NCBI RefSeq assembly: GCF_046036945.1 | Contig: NZ_JBJQOQ010000011.1 | Span: 62,001 to 126,000, forward strand | Reading direction: 5' to 3' | Source of the DNA: Brevibacillus_C sp046036945 | GTDB lineage: Bacteria > Bacillota > Bacilli > Brevibacillales > Brevibacillaceae | Length of the DNA stretch: 64,000 bases | The notes under the pieces: generated by a model | Databases searched by the model: none | Told to the model about the DNA's origin: nothing | The model's input: only the letters and a program-made list of their open reading frames with translations | Made by a program: the position numbers and the translations under genes | In this document: positions 8,414 to 16,516 of the stretch, piece after piece | Layout: each line of letters opens with the position of its first letter | Numbering within the stretch: position 1 is the stretch's first letter

Positions 8414-9532
8414 GTGCTGCTTATCGATGATGAACGTTTATCGCTGCAGTTCATGGAAAAAATGCTTCAGGATGTGGAAGGGCTGCAGCTTATGGGAAAA
8501 TACCAGGATCCCCGGCAGGCCCTCGACGATCTCCCTCGGTTCAAACCCGACGTTGTCTTCTTGGATGTAGAAATGCCTGAAATGGACGGGATTGAAGCGG
8601 CAGAAGAAATTCTTAGGCGCTCGCCCGATACCGATATAGTGTTTGTCACTGCCTACGAGGAGTACGCGGTGAAGGCGTTTGAGTTGAACGCGCTTGATTA
8701 TGTCTTAAAGCCCGTCCAGCGCGAGCGGATGCTAAAAACTTTGATGAGGATAAAAAAAGAAAAAGAGACGAGCAAGAACAGTACCGCCTCAGGCAAATTG
8801 CAAAGGATTCACTGTTTTCAATCGCTCAAAATCGAAGTCTCCGGCAGGAGTCCCGAAACGATCCGTTGGCGTACATCAAAAGCCCAGGAACTATTTTCCT
8901 ACCTGGTTCACCGGCGGGGGCAGCCCGTGCGGAAGGATTATTTGCTGGAACTTCTCTGGGCCGATGTGGAGTGGAAAAAAGGGTACTCCCAGTTATATAC
9001 AACCGTGTATCAAATCCGCAAAACCCTTGACCAGCTCGGAATCGGATTGAAAATCATCAACTGTGAAAATGGGTATCGGCTGGATATAAGCGAGATCGGC
9101 ATTGATGTGGACGAATGGGAAAGCAGTATGCGAAGACTCCCGCCGATAGCGAGCAAGAGCCTCGACGAACATTTGGCTCTGATCGAGCGCTACCGGGGTG
9201 ATTATTTTGCCGATTACGACTACCTTTGGGCCGAGAGTGAACGGCAGCGGCTGCGTACGGACTGGTACAACCACGCTGAAAAAGTCGGCAACTACCTTGC
9301 CGCCAATGGTGAGCATACAAGGGCGATCGCCCTCTACCTGCGCATGCAGCAGATCCAACCCCATCTGGAAGAAATTTACTTCCGTTTGATGAAGCTGTTC
9401 GATACGATTGGTGACCGGGAAGCGGTAGAAGGGCAGTATAACCGCCTGACGGCGATGCTGCGGGATGAGTTTGATCTGGTTCCGCGGGCGGACATAAGAG
9501 AATGGTTCAGCCAGTGGATGAGTATCAGGTAA
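8414..9532 (+). CDS. SARP-type response regulator (receiver, winged helix, BTAD)
   Basis: About 372 residues. Residues 1-115 are a receiver with the acidic pair LLIDDE, the phospho-acceptor Asp51 in FLDVEMPEMDG, the switch Thr in FVTAYEE and the Lys in YVLKPVQ. A winged-helix DNA-binding domain follows (about 130-220, ELFSYLVHRRGQPVRKDYLL), then a bacterial transcriptional activator domain (about 240-372, with WESSMRRL and EEIYFRLMKLFD). No histidine kinase gene is adjacent. The start is uncertain: GTG 8414 is 13 bases from GGAGTG, whereas CTG at 8408 would give the usual MKVLLIDDE beginning at 7 bases. The target genes are unknown. Confidence 0.85.
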   Translation: MLLIDDERLSLQFMEKMLQDVEGLQLMGKYQDPRQALDDLPRFKPDVVFLDVEMPEMDGIEAAEEILRRSPDTDIVFVTAYEEYAVKAFELNALDYVLKPVQRERMLKTLMRIKKEKETSKNSTASGKLQRIHCFQSLKIEVSGRSPETIRWRTSKAQELFSYLVHRRGQPVRKDYLLELLWADVEWKKGYSQLYTTVYQIRKTLDQLGIGLKIINCENGYRLDISEIGIDVDEWESSMRRLPPIASKSLDEHLALIERYRGDYFADYDYLWAESERQRLRTDWYNHAEKVGNYLAANGEHTRAIALYLRMQQIQPHLEEIYFRLMKLFDTIGDREAVEGQYNRLTAMLRDEFDLVPRADIREWFSQWMSIR

Positions 9533-9548
9533 GTATCAGAATGGAACG

Positions 9549-9577
9549 GAGAGAGCGCAGAGCCTCTCTCTTTTTTT
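9549..9577 (+). terminator. Rho-independent terminator
   Basis: GAGAGAG (9549-9555) pairs with CTCTCTC (9564-9570), followed by seven T. Confidence 0.8.
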
Positions 9578-9677
9578 GTTCAGAAATTGTTGAGAGGACC
9601 TCTATAAAATAAGAAAGGTTAGGGGAAAATCAATGGCTGCGATTTTGCAGAAAAGATAGGAGAGAAAAGACAATCAA

Positions 9678-10046
9678 ATGAACAGCATGATGATCGTTGA
9701 TGATGCGGCATTTGCGCGGCTCATGCTTCGCCACTTGTTTGAATCTATGGGTTTTGAGATAATCGCCGAAGCGGACACAGGGGAAGAAGCGGTACGAATG
9801 TACCGTTTATATCGGCCAGCATTGGTCCTGATGGACATATCCATGCCTGGGATGGACGGTTTGGCCGCTTCAGAAAAAATCATTGAATTTGACCGTGATG
9901 CCAAGATCATCGTTTGTTCTGCCGTCGTCCATCGCGAGACTGTCATCAAGGCTATCCGTGCAGGCGCGCTCGACTTTATCGCAAAACCCCTGCAAAGGGA
10001 CCGAGTTGTCATGTCCGTCCAGAGTATCATGGGGATGGGGGAGTGA
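9678..10046 (+). CDS. CheY-like single-domain response regulator
   Basis: 122-residue stand-alone receiver. It has the acidic pair MIVDD (8-9), the phospho-acceptor Asp53 in LVLMDISMPGMDG, the switch Ser/Thr position in IVCSAV and the conserved Lys in DFIAKPLQ. There is no output domain. AGGAGAG precedes the ATG. The sequence resembles CheY and Spo0F-type phosphotransfer regulators (LMLRHLFESMGFEIIAEADTGEEAV). No chemotaxis or sporulation kinase gene adjoins it, so its partner is elsewhere. It lies downstream of a terminator and is probably transcribed alone. Confidence 0.88.
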   Translation: MNSMMIVDDAAFARLMLRHLFESMGFEIIAEADTGEEAVRMYRLYRPALVLMDISMPGMDGLAASEKIIEFDRDAKIIVCSAVVHRETVIKAIRAGALDFIAKPLQRDRVVMSVQSIMGMGE

Positions 10047-10100
10047 GCGGACAGATTTCTCGCTCGCTGTGAATCCCGCTTCCGTGATATATAATGAAGC

Positions 10101-10259
10101 TGCAAGGATCTTTGTTCAGCCTTGCAGCTCTCCTTTGAAGACGGATATCGACTGGTAAGTGCCGCCTGCGATTTGAAAATCAGCCAAATCGTCAATGAAT
10201 TGGTCACGGTAAGAATTGCCGTGCCAAAACAGATTCTTTCCGAATTGTTCCATTCATGA
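10101..10259 (+). pseudogene. Remnant of an acetamidase/formamidase gene (C-terminus)
   Basis: A frame open between stops at about 10098 and 10257 has no ATG. From the TTG at 10122 it encodes LQLSFEDGYRLVSAAC, then DLKISQIVNELVTVRIAVPK, then QILSELFHS. The phrase -LKISQIVN--VTVR--VPK is what I recall of the last 40 residues of acetamidase/formamidase family proteins (about 300 residues when complete). Only the tail remains, directly before a terminator that is shared with the opposing MocR gene. A database search of these 45 residues would settle it. A tiny unrelated peptide is the alternative. Confidence 0.5.
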
Positions 10260-10261
10260 TG

Positions 10262-10287
10262 AAAAACCAGCGCTTTGCTGGTTTTTT
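10262..10287. terminator. Bidirectional terminator
   Basis: AAAACCAGC pairs with GCTGGTTTT around a short loop, with A and T runs on the two flanks. It serves the formamidase remnant and the opposing MocR gene. Confidence 0.85.
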
Positions 10288-11683
10288 ATGACCAAGCTTT
10301 TTTTAAGAGCTCCACACCAAGCTGAATTTCATCAAAAGAAAGATTACTAAACCCAAGTTTAATAATTGGCACATCAGAATTGTTTTTCACGAAGTAGAGT
10401 GAGGTGGGATACACTTTAACACCATAAGAAGAGGCACGCTCGATTAGCCATTCTTCTGAACGCTTCAAGTGTACTTTGACTAATAAGTATAAACCGGACT
10501 GCTCGCCAATAATGGAAATATTTTGCTCAAATTCTTTTCTTAATACGGTTACGAAGTGCTGCATTTTTCGTTTATAAACAAGCCGCATGCGTTTAATGTG
10601 GCGATTCCATTCTCCATCTTCCATAAATTTAGCCATGGCGAGTTGGCTAAGAATGGAAGTGGTACTTTCGAAATGAAGGAATTGTTGTTTATAACGATCT
10701 AAAAGAGGCTGCGGCAACACCATGTAACTTAAACGGATTCCCGGAAGAAAGCACTTTGAGAAATTCCCGAGATAAATCACTCTCGTTGAATCGATGGAAG
10801 CGAGGGCGGGAAATGGTTGTTGGGTATAGCGAAATTCACTGTCGTAATCGTCTTCGATAATATATCCTTGCCTCTTGTTTGCCCAATGGATAAGTGCATG
10901 CCTTTGTTGAATAGACATGCTTACCCCGTATGGACTGTGATGGGACGGGGCCACATAAATTAATCGTGATTTCATATGTTCTAAGTGTGAAAAATCAGCA
11001 CCTGTCTCATAAACGGGTAACGTTTCAAGCGTAAAACGATTTAATTGAAAAGCTTCCCTAGCGCCATCATAACCAGGATCCTCCACAATCATGCTAGAAA
11101 AATCATGTTTCAGGACATGACCGAGATACACAAGCATTTGTTGGGTGCTACTTCCGATAATAATTGCATGTGGATCTGTTCTCACACCACGAGACTGGAG
11201 TATATATGCTGCGATTTGTTCGCGTAGGCACAATTCGCCAAAAGGTTCCCCGTATCGAAAGCTGTCCTTTACCGTTAATACTTGATTTGAAATCCTCCTC
11301 CACGTTTTTAAAGGGAAATGCGATTGATCGACGACGTCTGCGCGGAAATCGATGCGAACAGGTGGTACCGGCTCTGTTCGCTTGTGATGAGAAGAGCTGC
11401 GAGACTCTTGAAATAAAAGGGGCTCTAACTCATTTGCAAAATAACCTTTTCGGCCCTCTCCACGAATATACCCCTCAGCAACAAGTTGTTCATATGCCAT
11501 TAAGGTTGTATTACGGCTTACATGTAAGGAATCTGCAAGTTGACGAATGGAGGGCAATGGCTCATCCGCCATGATGTCGCCTTGCTCAATAAAAGATTTG
11601 AATTTCTCGTAGATTTGTTTGTATTTAGGGGCGTTATCTTTAAAGGTGAAAATGGCATTTTTCATTTGCATTCCCTCTGACAT
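10286..11683 (-). CDS. MocR/PdxR-family regulator (GntR HTH + aminotransferase domain)
   Basis: 465-residue fusion of a GntR-type winged helix (about residues 15-85: LPSIRQLADSLHVSRNTTLM) and a fold-type I aminotransferase-like domain (about 110-465). The PLP region is recognisable in YIIEDDYDSEFRY and in the Lys motif YLGNFSKCFLPGIRL. Such proteins are usually PLP- or amine-responsive regulators without transaminase activity. An alternative start is the ATG of MKNAIFTF, 6 codons in. It is divergent from a PaiB-like gene with an AT-rich 90-bp gap, so that gene is the likely target. The gene is visibly AT-richer than the DNA to its left. Confidence 0.9.
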   Translation of the reverse strand: MSEGMQMKNAIFTFKDNAPKYKQIYEKFKSFIEQGDIMADEPLPSIRQLADSLHVSRNTTLMAYEQLVAEGYIRGEGRKGYFANELEPLLFQESRSSSHHKRTEPVPPVRIDFRADVVDQSHFPLKTWRRISNQVLTVKDSFRYGEPFGELCLREQIAAYILQSRGVRTDPHAIIIGSSTQQMLVYLGHVLKHDFSSMIVEDPGYDGAREAFQLNRFTLETLPVYETGADFSHLEHMKSRLIYVAPSHHSPYGVSMSIQQRHALIHWANKRQGYIIEDDYDSEFRYTQQPFPALASIDSTRVIYLGNFSKCFLPGIRLSYMVLPQPLLDRYKQQFLHFESTTSILSQLAMAKFMEDGEWNRHIKRMRLVYKRKMQHFVTVLRKEFEQNISIIGEQSGLYLLVKVHLKRSEEWLIERASSYGVKVYPTSLYFVKNNSDVPIIKLGFSNLSFDEIQLGVELLKKAWS

Positions 11684-11773
11684 GTATATTTGTTTGTTAT
11701 TGTATCTTTTTTTATGTCAGTTTGCATAATACTATATTTTAAAGTTCAATGACGAGTTGAAAGGATGATGATT

Positions 11774-12397
11774 GTGTACATTCCTAAGCAATATCGTATG
11801 AATCATGATGAGGCAGTTCAAATGATGAAGTCTTATCCGTTTGCCTTATTGATTACTGTTGACGGTCATCGTCCATTGGCTACGCACATTCCGTTGGAAA
11901 TTCGTGAAGATGAAGGGAAAATCTATGCGACTGGGCACATAGCATACGGAAACATGCAGAAGAAAACTTTGGACAATAACAGGGACGTGTTGCTTATTTT
12001 CCAAGGACCGCACGCTTACATTTCATCAAGTTGGTATGAGTGCGAAGAGGTTCCCACATGGGACTATCTCGCTGTACATGCGTATGGAACAGCACGCGTA
12101 CTCACTTGGGATGAGCTGAAATCGGCTTTGGATTCTATGCTGAAACGCTATGAATCTCATCGAGAAAATGGTCGGCTCTGGGATACGTTTCATCCTGAGT
12201 TGCTTGAGAGCGAAATGAAAGGAATTGTTGGTTTTGAAGTTGAAATCACCTCCATGCAAGCTGCAGCCAAAATGAGCCAGAATCGCAACAACGCCGATTA
12301 TAAATCCATTGTTGCAGAGCTTGAGAAATCAAATGAACAAGGGGAAGTTCAGGTTGCTCGGTGGATGCGTGAGCAACGGAAAGGGTTATTTACATGA
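11774..12397 (+). CDS. PaiB-like FMN-binding protein
   Basis: 207-residue PaiB-family protein of the split-barrel flavin-binding fold. Recognisable segments are YIPKQYRMNHDEAV at the start, FALLITVDGHRPLATHIPL, the GPHAYISSSWYE and VPTWDYLAVHAYG motifs, and the C-terminal AAKMSQNRNNADY. I chose the GTG at 11774 because AAAGG lies 9 bases upstream and PaiB proteins normally begin M-YIP; the ATG at 11765 abuts the ribosome site. B. subtilis PaiB affects sporulation and protease genes together with the acetyltransferase PaiA; no paiA is seen here. It is divergent from a MocR regulator that may control it. Confidence 0.88.
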   Translation: MYIPKQYRMNHDEAVQMMKSYPFALLITVDGHRPLATHIPLEIREDEGKIYATGHIAYGNMQKKTLDNNRDVLLIFQGPHAYISSSWYECEEVPTWDYLAVHAYGTARVLTWDELKSALDSMLKRYESHRENGRLWDTFHPELLESEMKGIVGFEVEITSMQAAAKMSQNRNNADYKSIVAELEKSNEQGEVQVARWMREQRKGLFT

Positions 12398-12511
12398 TCT
12401 GCCTTATTCTCGCTGACTTGTTCATGTTGTATGTAAACAAATTGCCTCCTTATGAAAGCGAACCTTACTAATAAAGTGTAGCCTTGCTTTCGCCAATCAA
12501 GGAGGAGACTA

Positions 12512-12538
12512 ATGAAACCATGTGCAAAAATACTGTAA
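12512..12538 (+). CDS. Eight-codon leader ORF with strong ribosome site
   Basis: ATG at 12512 is preceded by CAAGGAGGAG at ideal spacing and encodes MKPCAKIL before a TAA at 12536-12538. That stop overlaps the AAGGAG used by the LysE gene starting at 12552. The geometry fits a translated leader peptide coupled to the exporter, but a remnant of a lost gene start is equally possible. Confidence 0.35.
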   Translation: MKPCAKIL

Positions 12539-12551
12539 GGAGTTGCATTTT

Positions 12552-13190
12552 ATGGGGTTTTCAACTATTTGGCTATTTGTCATTGCTGCTGTTACATTGT
12601 TAATCATACCTGGTCCAGCTGTGTTCTATATCATGGCAAGAAGTATAGATCAAGGAAAGAAAGCGGGCCTGGTATCCGTTCTTGGTGTATCTCTTGGTGG
12701 TTCTGTTCACGTTTTAGCTGGAGCAATTGGAGTTTCTGCGATCCTTATGACATCAGCAACCGCCTTTCATATCGTTAAATACCTGGGTGCTGTTTATCTT
12801 ATCTATCTGGGGTGTAAGACTTTATTTTCTACATCTGATACAACGACTTCAAAAATGCCAACTGCCCCGCGCAAAAAATTACAAAAGATATTTTTCGAAT
12901 CAGCACTCGTAGAAGTTATGAATCCGAAGACAGCACTCTTTTTTTTAGCCTTCTTTCCGCAATTCATATCGCCTTCTGCCGGATCAGTCACCGTACAATT
13001 TTTGCTTTTAGGAACGATTTTTATTATCCTAGCTTTTATTAGTGATGGTTTGTATGCAGTTCTTGCAGCAAGTATAAGAAAGCGGGTTGTGGGCAGTAGA
13101 GTGAGTTCAAAGTTACTGAATCGGATAACTGGTTATTTTTATATCGTTCTAGGGGTATTCTCCGCCTTTGCGAGCCCCTCTAAAACATAA
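12552..13190 (+). CDS. LysE/RhtB-family amino-acid exporter
   Basis: 212-residue inner-membrane exporter with about six hydrophobic segments. The family signature is at the N-terminus (LLIIPGPAVFYIMARSIDQGKKAGL), shown here only for its GPA-and-G-rich pattern, and NPKTALFFLAFFPQFISP lies in the middle. The ATG at 12552 has AAGGAG at 9 bases; the earlier ATG at 12522 has no ribosome site of its own. LysE-type proteins export amino acids or their analogues by proton antiport. It follows a strongly ribosome-loaded eight-codon ORF and precedes a B3/4-domain gene. Confidence 0.9.
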   Translation: MGFSTIWLFVIAAVTLLIIPGPAVFYIMARSIDQGKKAGLVSVLGVSLGGSVHVLAGAIGVSAILMTSATAFHIVKYLGAVYLIYLGCKTLFSTSDTTTSKMPTAPRKKLQKIFFESALVEVMNPKTALFFLAFFPQFISPSAGSVTVQFLLLGTIFIILAFISDGLYAVLAASIRKRVVGSRVSSKLLNRITGYFYIVLGVFSAFASPSKT

Positions 13191-13225
13191 GAGTAATGAT
13201 GAAAAATGAAAGGGAGAGATATGTT

Positions 13226-13936
13226 ATGCCTAGATTTCTCATTGAAGATGATTTTTGGTCGTTATTCCCTCATGCAAAAATAGGCACCGTTATTTGCCAG
13301 GGGATTGATAATTCAAAAAGGGACGTTGACATCTACGAGAAGCTGCTGCAGGAGGCAGAGAAAGAAGCACATAAATTCTTAAGTCTGGAGGAATTCAGCA
13401 GTAATCCAGTCATATCCGTTTGGCGAGAAGCTTTTCAGAAATTCAAGACAAAGAAAGGGGCAAGGTGCTCCATTGAAGCTTTGTTAAAGAGAGTGAAAAA
13501 CGGCAATCATATCGGAACAATAAACCCGCTTGTTGACATCTATAATTCCATTTCCTTGCGTTATGGGCTTCCGTGTGGCGGAGAAGATATTGATACCTTT
13601 GTAGGCGATATTCGGCTAACGCAGGCAAATGGCAACGAACCGTTTATCCCGTTGGGAAGTGATGAAAATGCTTCGCCATATGAAGGTGAAATTGTTTATA
13701 AAGACGATGCCGGTGCCATATGCAGATGCTGGAATTGGCGTGAAGCTCAGAGGACGATGCTAACAGAAAAGACGAAAAATGCATTTCTCTGTATTGAATT
13801 AATCGATGAAACAAGAAGTGATGAATTTCATATGGCGCTAAAAGAATTGTCTGATTTAGTGTCCAATAATCTCGGTGGTATTGTGAAGATTGAAGTGTTA
13901 GATATGAATAATAGGGAAATGACAATCTTGGGTTAA
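13226..13936 (+). CDS. B3/4 (tRNA synthetase-like) domain protein
   Basis: 236-residue protein of the B3/4 fold found in the phenylalanyl-tRNA synthetase beta chain. Characteristic stretches are NPVISVWREAFQKFKTKKGA, SIEALLKRV, NPLVDIYNSISLRYGLPCGGED and the late WNWREAQRTMLTEKT with NAFLCIELID. Free-standing B3/4 proteins are thought to edit mischarged tRNA or bind amino-acid-like ligands, but most are uncharacterised. The ATG at 13226 has AAGGGAGAG at 8 bases; an ATG at 13196 has a weaker site. It lies just downstream of a LysE exporter, a pairing that suggests shared handling of an amino acid analogue (inference). Confidence 0.82.
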   Translation: MPRFLIEDDFWSLFPHAKIGTVICQGIDNSKRDVDIYEKLLQEAEKEAHKFLSLEEFSSNPVISVWREAFQKFKTKKGARCSIEALLKRVKNGNHIGTINPLVDIYNSISLRYGLPCGGEDIDTFVGDIRLTQANGNEPFIPLGSDENASPYEGEIVYKDDAGAICRCWNWREAQRTMLTEKTKNAFLCIELIDETRSDEFHMALKELSDLVSNNLGGIVKIEVLDMNNREMTILG

Positions 13937-14002
13937 GGTTAAATAGCGTAAAAAATGACGCCCTGTGAGTCGATATGGACAAAAATACGGTTTCGTCCCA
14001 TT

Positions 14003-14046
14003 GAAAAAGCCGATTTTTCCTTTACATAGGAAAGGTTGGTTTTTTC
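14003..14046 (+). terminator. Imperfect rho-independent terminator
   Basis: TCCT and AGGA with flanking partly paired arms form a long imperfect hairpin followed by six T. It ends the AT-rich block. The rest of the 315-base gap up to 14251 holds only the leader of the following repair operon. Confidence 0.55.
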
Positions 14047-14251
14047 ATATGTTTTCCGCGTTTTGTTGGGGGGACTCCTGTGAGAAAAGCTGCGAATGCA
14101 GGCCAAAATAGACTCCCTTTACCTTTTCGCGGATTGCGTGAACTTAAGGAATGTCGAAAAGTTGCTGTCGTATGCAAGAATGCTTGGGATGACGCTGCTG
14201 CAGCGGTATACTGAGAACTATCAAATATCTCCTGACAAGGAGGGAGTACTC

Positions 14252-14824
14252 GTGAACGCGGAGTTGTTCGACAAGGTTTACGATTCGATTGTCAAGAAAG
14301 AGTCGACTTACGACGGGGTCTATTACACGGGAGTGAAAACGACGCGGATCGTCTGCCGGCCATCCTGCCGTGCCAAAACCCCCAAACGGGAAAATATCAC
14401 GCTGTACACAAGTGTAAAGGCAGCCATCCGAGACGGATTCCGGCCATGCAAGCGCTGCAAACCGGAGACTCCCGGCGCTCTTGGCCCTGACGCGCAGTTG
14501 GCAGCGCAGACCGACGCTGTGATCGACGCTTGTTACGGCGAACGGGTGACGCTGCAGGCGATCGCACAGAAGCTGGCGATCAGTCCGTATCATCTGCAGC
14601 GTACCTATAAACGGGTAACCGGGCTGACGCCAATGGAGCGGCTGCATCAGACGAGGCTGTCGGCAGCAAAGCGGCTGTTGGAAAACGGCAACCTGCCGAT
14701 GTTTGAAGTGGCCGCCGCTGTCGGGTTTCGCAGCGCGTCCCATTTTGCCGTGTGGTTTCGCGGACAGACCGGGTTGTCGCCGTCGGCGTACCGCGAGGGG
14801 AATGTTGGCAATCGACAGGCATAA
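14252..14824 (+). CDS. adaA: AdaA-type methylphosphotriester-DNA methyltransferase/activator
   Basis: 190-residue AdaA-like protein. Residues 1-80 are the Ada zinc domain with four cysteines (RIVCRPSCRAK and FRPCKRCKPE); one of them accepts a methyl group from DNA methylphosphotriesters. Residues 90-190 are an AraC-type HTH pair (VTLQAIAQKLAISPYHLQR, FEVAAAVGFRSASHFAVWF). Methylation converts the protein into an activator of the adaptive response. I chose GTG 14252 because AAGGAGGG lies just upstream; an in-frame ATG at 14096 has no ribosome site and would add 52 atypical residues. It leads an adaA-ogt-alkA operon. Confidence 0.92.
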   Translation: MNAELFDKVYDSIVKKESTYDGVYYTGVKTTRIVCRPSCRAKTPKRENITLYTSVKAAIRDGFRPCKRCKPETPGALGPDAQLAAQTDAVIDACYGERVTLQAIAQKLAISPYHLQRTYKRVTGLTPMERLHQTRLSAAKRLLENGNLPMFEVAAAVGFRSASHFAVWFRGQTGLSPSAYREGNVGNRQA

Positions 14825-14876
14825 AGGTGACTCATTTGTCAGCATAGGACGTGACAAACGGAAAGGAAGGAATTCG

Positions 14877-15428
14877 GTGAGAACACAATTGTTGTGGACA
14901 AGGCTGGAGCTTGACGGACGGAACTGGCTGATCATGGCGACGGAGGGCGGCGTGTGCCGGATCGTTTTTCCTCATGAAGGGCTGGAAGATTGGCGGGGCT
15001 GGGCAAAACGGGTTGCGCCGGATGCCGAGCCGAAGGAAGATATGGCGGCAGTGCAGCGAACGGGCGTGATTGATCGATTGCGGGCCTATTTTGCGGGAGA
15101 ACGGGTTTCGTTCAAGGAAGTGCCTCTCGATCTGATCGGCACGCCGTTCCAGCAGCAGGTGTGGACTGCGCTTGGGAACGTGCCGTACGGGGAAACCCGA
15201 ACGTACCGCGACATTGCGGAGGCAGTCGGAAGGCCGAAGGCAGTGCGGGCCGTCGGTGCGGCGAACGGCGCCAATCCGGTTCCGGTACTGCTGCCGTGCC
15301 ACCGGATTATCGGCGCCGACCGCAAGCTGACAGGATTTCGCGGCGGTCTTGAGATGAAGCGCAGGCTGCTCGGGCTAGAGGGCATCGAAGGCGTGGAGGA
15401 TGGCGGACATGAGCGCTTCCGGTTTTGA
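14877..15428 (+). CDS. ogt: Methylated-DNA-[protein]-cysteine S-methyltransferase
   Basis: 183-residue suicide methyltransferase that removes O6-alkyl groups from guanine. The active-site motif is in VLLPCHRIIGADRKLTGFRG, and the helix-turn-helix that inserts into DNA is in YGETRTYRDIAEAVGRPKAVR. The N-terminal part is the usual poorly conserved domain. GTG 14877 follows AAAGGAAGG; longer ATG starts read into the adaA 3' end. In Bacillus the equivalent partner of AdaA is called AdaB. The 3' end overlaps alkA by 20 bases, which shows translational coupling. Confidence 0.93.
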   Translation: MRTQLLWTRLELDGRNWLIMATEGGVCRIVFPHEGLEDWRGWAKRVAPDAEPKEDMAAVQRTGVIDRLRAYFAGERVSFKEVPLDLIGTPFQQQVWTALGNVPYGETRTYRDIAEAVGRPKAVRAVGAANGANPVPVLLPCHRIIGADRKLTGFRGGLEMKRRLLGLEGIEGVEDGGHERFRF

Positions 15429-16335
15429 GCTGGCAGTAGACCAGCCATTTTGCTTTGAACGGTGCCTTGGGTATATGACAAGATCTCCGCTTGAGAGCTT
15501 GTACGAAGTTCGCGAGGGGAAGATTATCAGGCTGGTAGCGGCGGGTAATGAGGCTGAGAAGGGAACCGCCCCCGGCCGCGGATTGCTGCTGGAAATATCC
15601 TGCCCGGATGATCAGGCGCTGCAGGTACGTTTCCTGCAAGGCGAGCCGGGCAGCGAGAGCGAATTGGAGGCTGTGAAGCGCTATTTACGCGATTGGTTTG
15701 ATCTGGACCGCGATCTGGAGCCTTGGCGGAAGCTGACTGCAGGAGATCCGGTGCTTCGCGTATTAGGCGAGCGGTTTTACGGACTTCGGATCATCGGCAT
15801 ACCGGACTTGTTCGAGGCGCTCTGCTGGGCAATCGTCGGCCAGCAGGTCAACCTCGCCTTCGCCTATAAGCTCAAGGCAAGGCTTGCCGAGGCATTCGGC
15901 GAAAGCACGCTCTGGGAAGGCCGGACGTACCGGCGCTTTCCGGAGCCTGCTGCGCTCGTCGGCGTCGATGCGGCTGAACTGCAGGCACTGCAGCTCACAC
16001 GTGCAAAGGCGGCGGCCATACTCGAGACCGCCGCCCTGATGAGCCGCGGGGAGCTGTCTCGTGACAAGCTGCTTGCGCTTGGCGACTTTGATGCCGCTGA
16101 GCGCGAGCTGGTGCGGATCCGCGGCATCGGGCCATGGACCGCGCATTATGTGCGAATGCGCTGCCTTCGCGATCCGCGGGCGTTTCCCATCGGCGATGTG
16201 GGCCTGCAGAATGCCGTCCGCGAATGGTTCGGCATGAACCGCAAGCCAACGCCATCCGAGCTGCAGGAATTGTTTGCGAGTTGGGCCGGTTGGGAGGCAT
16301 ACGCGACATTTTATTTATGGCGCAGCTTGTATTAG
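15409..16335 (+). CDS. alkA: DNA-3-methyladenine glycosylase II
   Basis: 308-residue base-excision glycosylase that removes 3-methyladenine and related alkylated bases. The HhH-GPD core is clear: FEALCWAIVGQQVNLAFAYK, then the hairpin VRIRGIGPWTAHYVRMRCL, then the catalytic Asp in FPIGDVGLQNAV. The N-terminal 100 residues match the AlkA-specific beta domain. I prefer ATG 15409, nine bases from GGAGG, over ATG 15400, which abuts it. It completes a full adaptive-response cassette (sensor/activator, reversal enzyme, excision enzyme). There is no separate promoter before it. Confidence 0.93.
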   Translation: MSASGFELAVDQPFCFERCLGYMTRSPLESLYEVREGKIIRLVAAGNEAEKGTAPGRGLLLEISCPDDQALQVRFLQGEPGSESELEAVKRYLRDWFDLDRDLEPWRKLTAGDPVLRVLGERFYGLRIIGIPDLFEALCWAIVGQQVNLAFAYKLKARLAEAFGESTLWEGRTYRRFPEPAALVGVDAAELQALQLTRAKAAAILETAALMSRGELSRDKLLALGDFDAAERELVRIRGIGPWTAHYVRMRCLRDPRAFPIGDVGLQNAVREWFGMNRKPTPSELQELFASWAGWEAYATFYLWRSLY

Positions 16336-16459
16336 GCAGGCTGACAGTCTCATGCTGTCGGCAACCGATACGCAGATTTAGAGCGGATTGCCGCCTAGCG
16401 GGAAAAGCAAGTCATTTGCGCTATGCCTGGCGACAAAAAAGCATTCGTCCCGAAAAAAT

Positions 16460-16503
16460 AGTCGCAGAGTACCGGCGGTCAAGCCGATTCCCTGCGACTT
16501 TTC
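16460..16503. terminator. Bidirectional terminator
   Basis: AGTCGCAG and CTGCGACT form the outer stem with an inner CCGGC/GCCG pairing, and A and T runs on the flanks. It sits between alkA and the opposing DinB gene; nothing else is seen in the 180-base gap. Confidence 0.8.
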
Positions 16504-16516
16504 GGCGCGTTCTAGT

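Noticed and set aside
9674..10207. Minus-strand frame of 177 residues over the CheY-like gene
   Set aside because: Antisense to a clear receiver gene; composition is Ser/Arg-rich as expected for a shadow.
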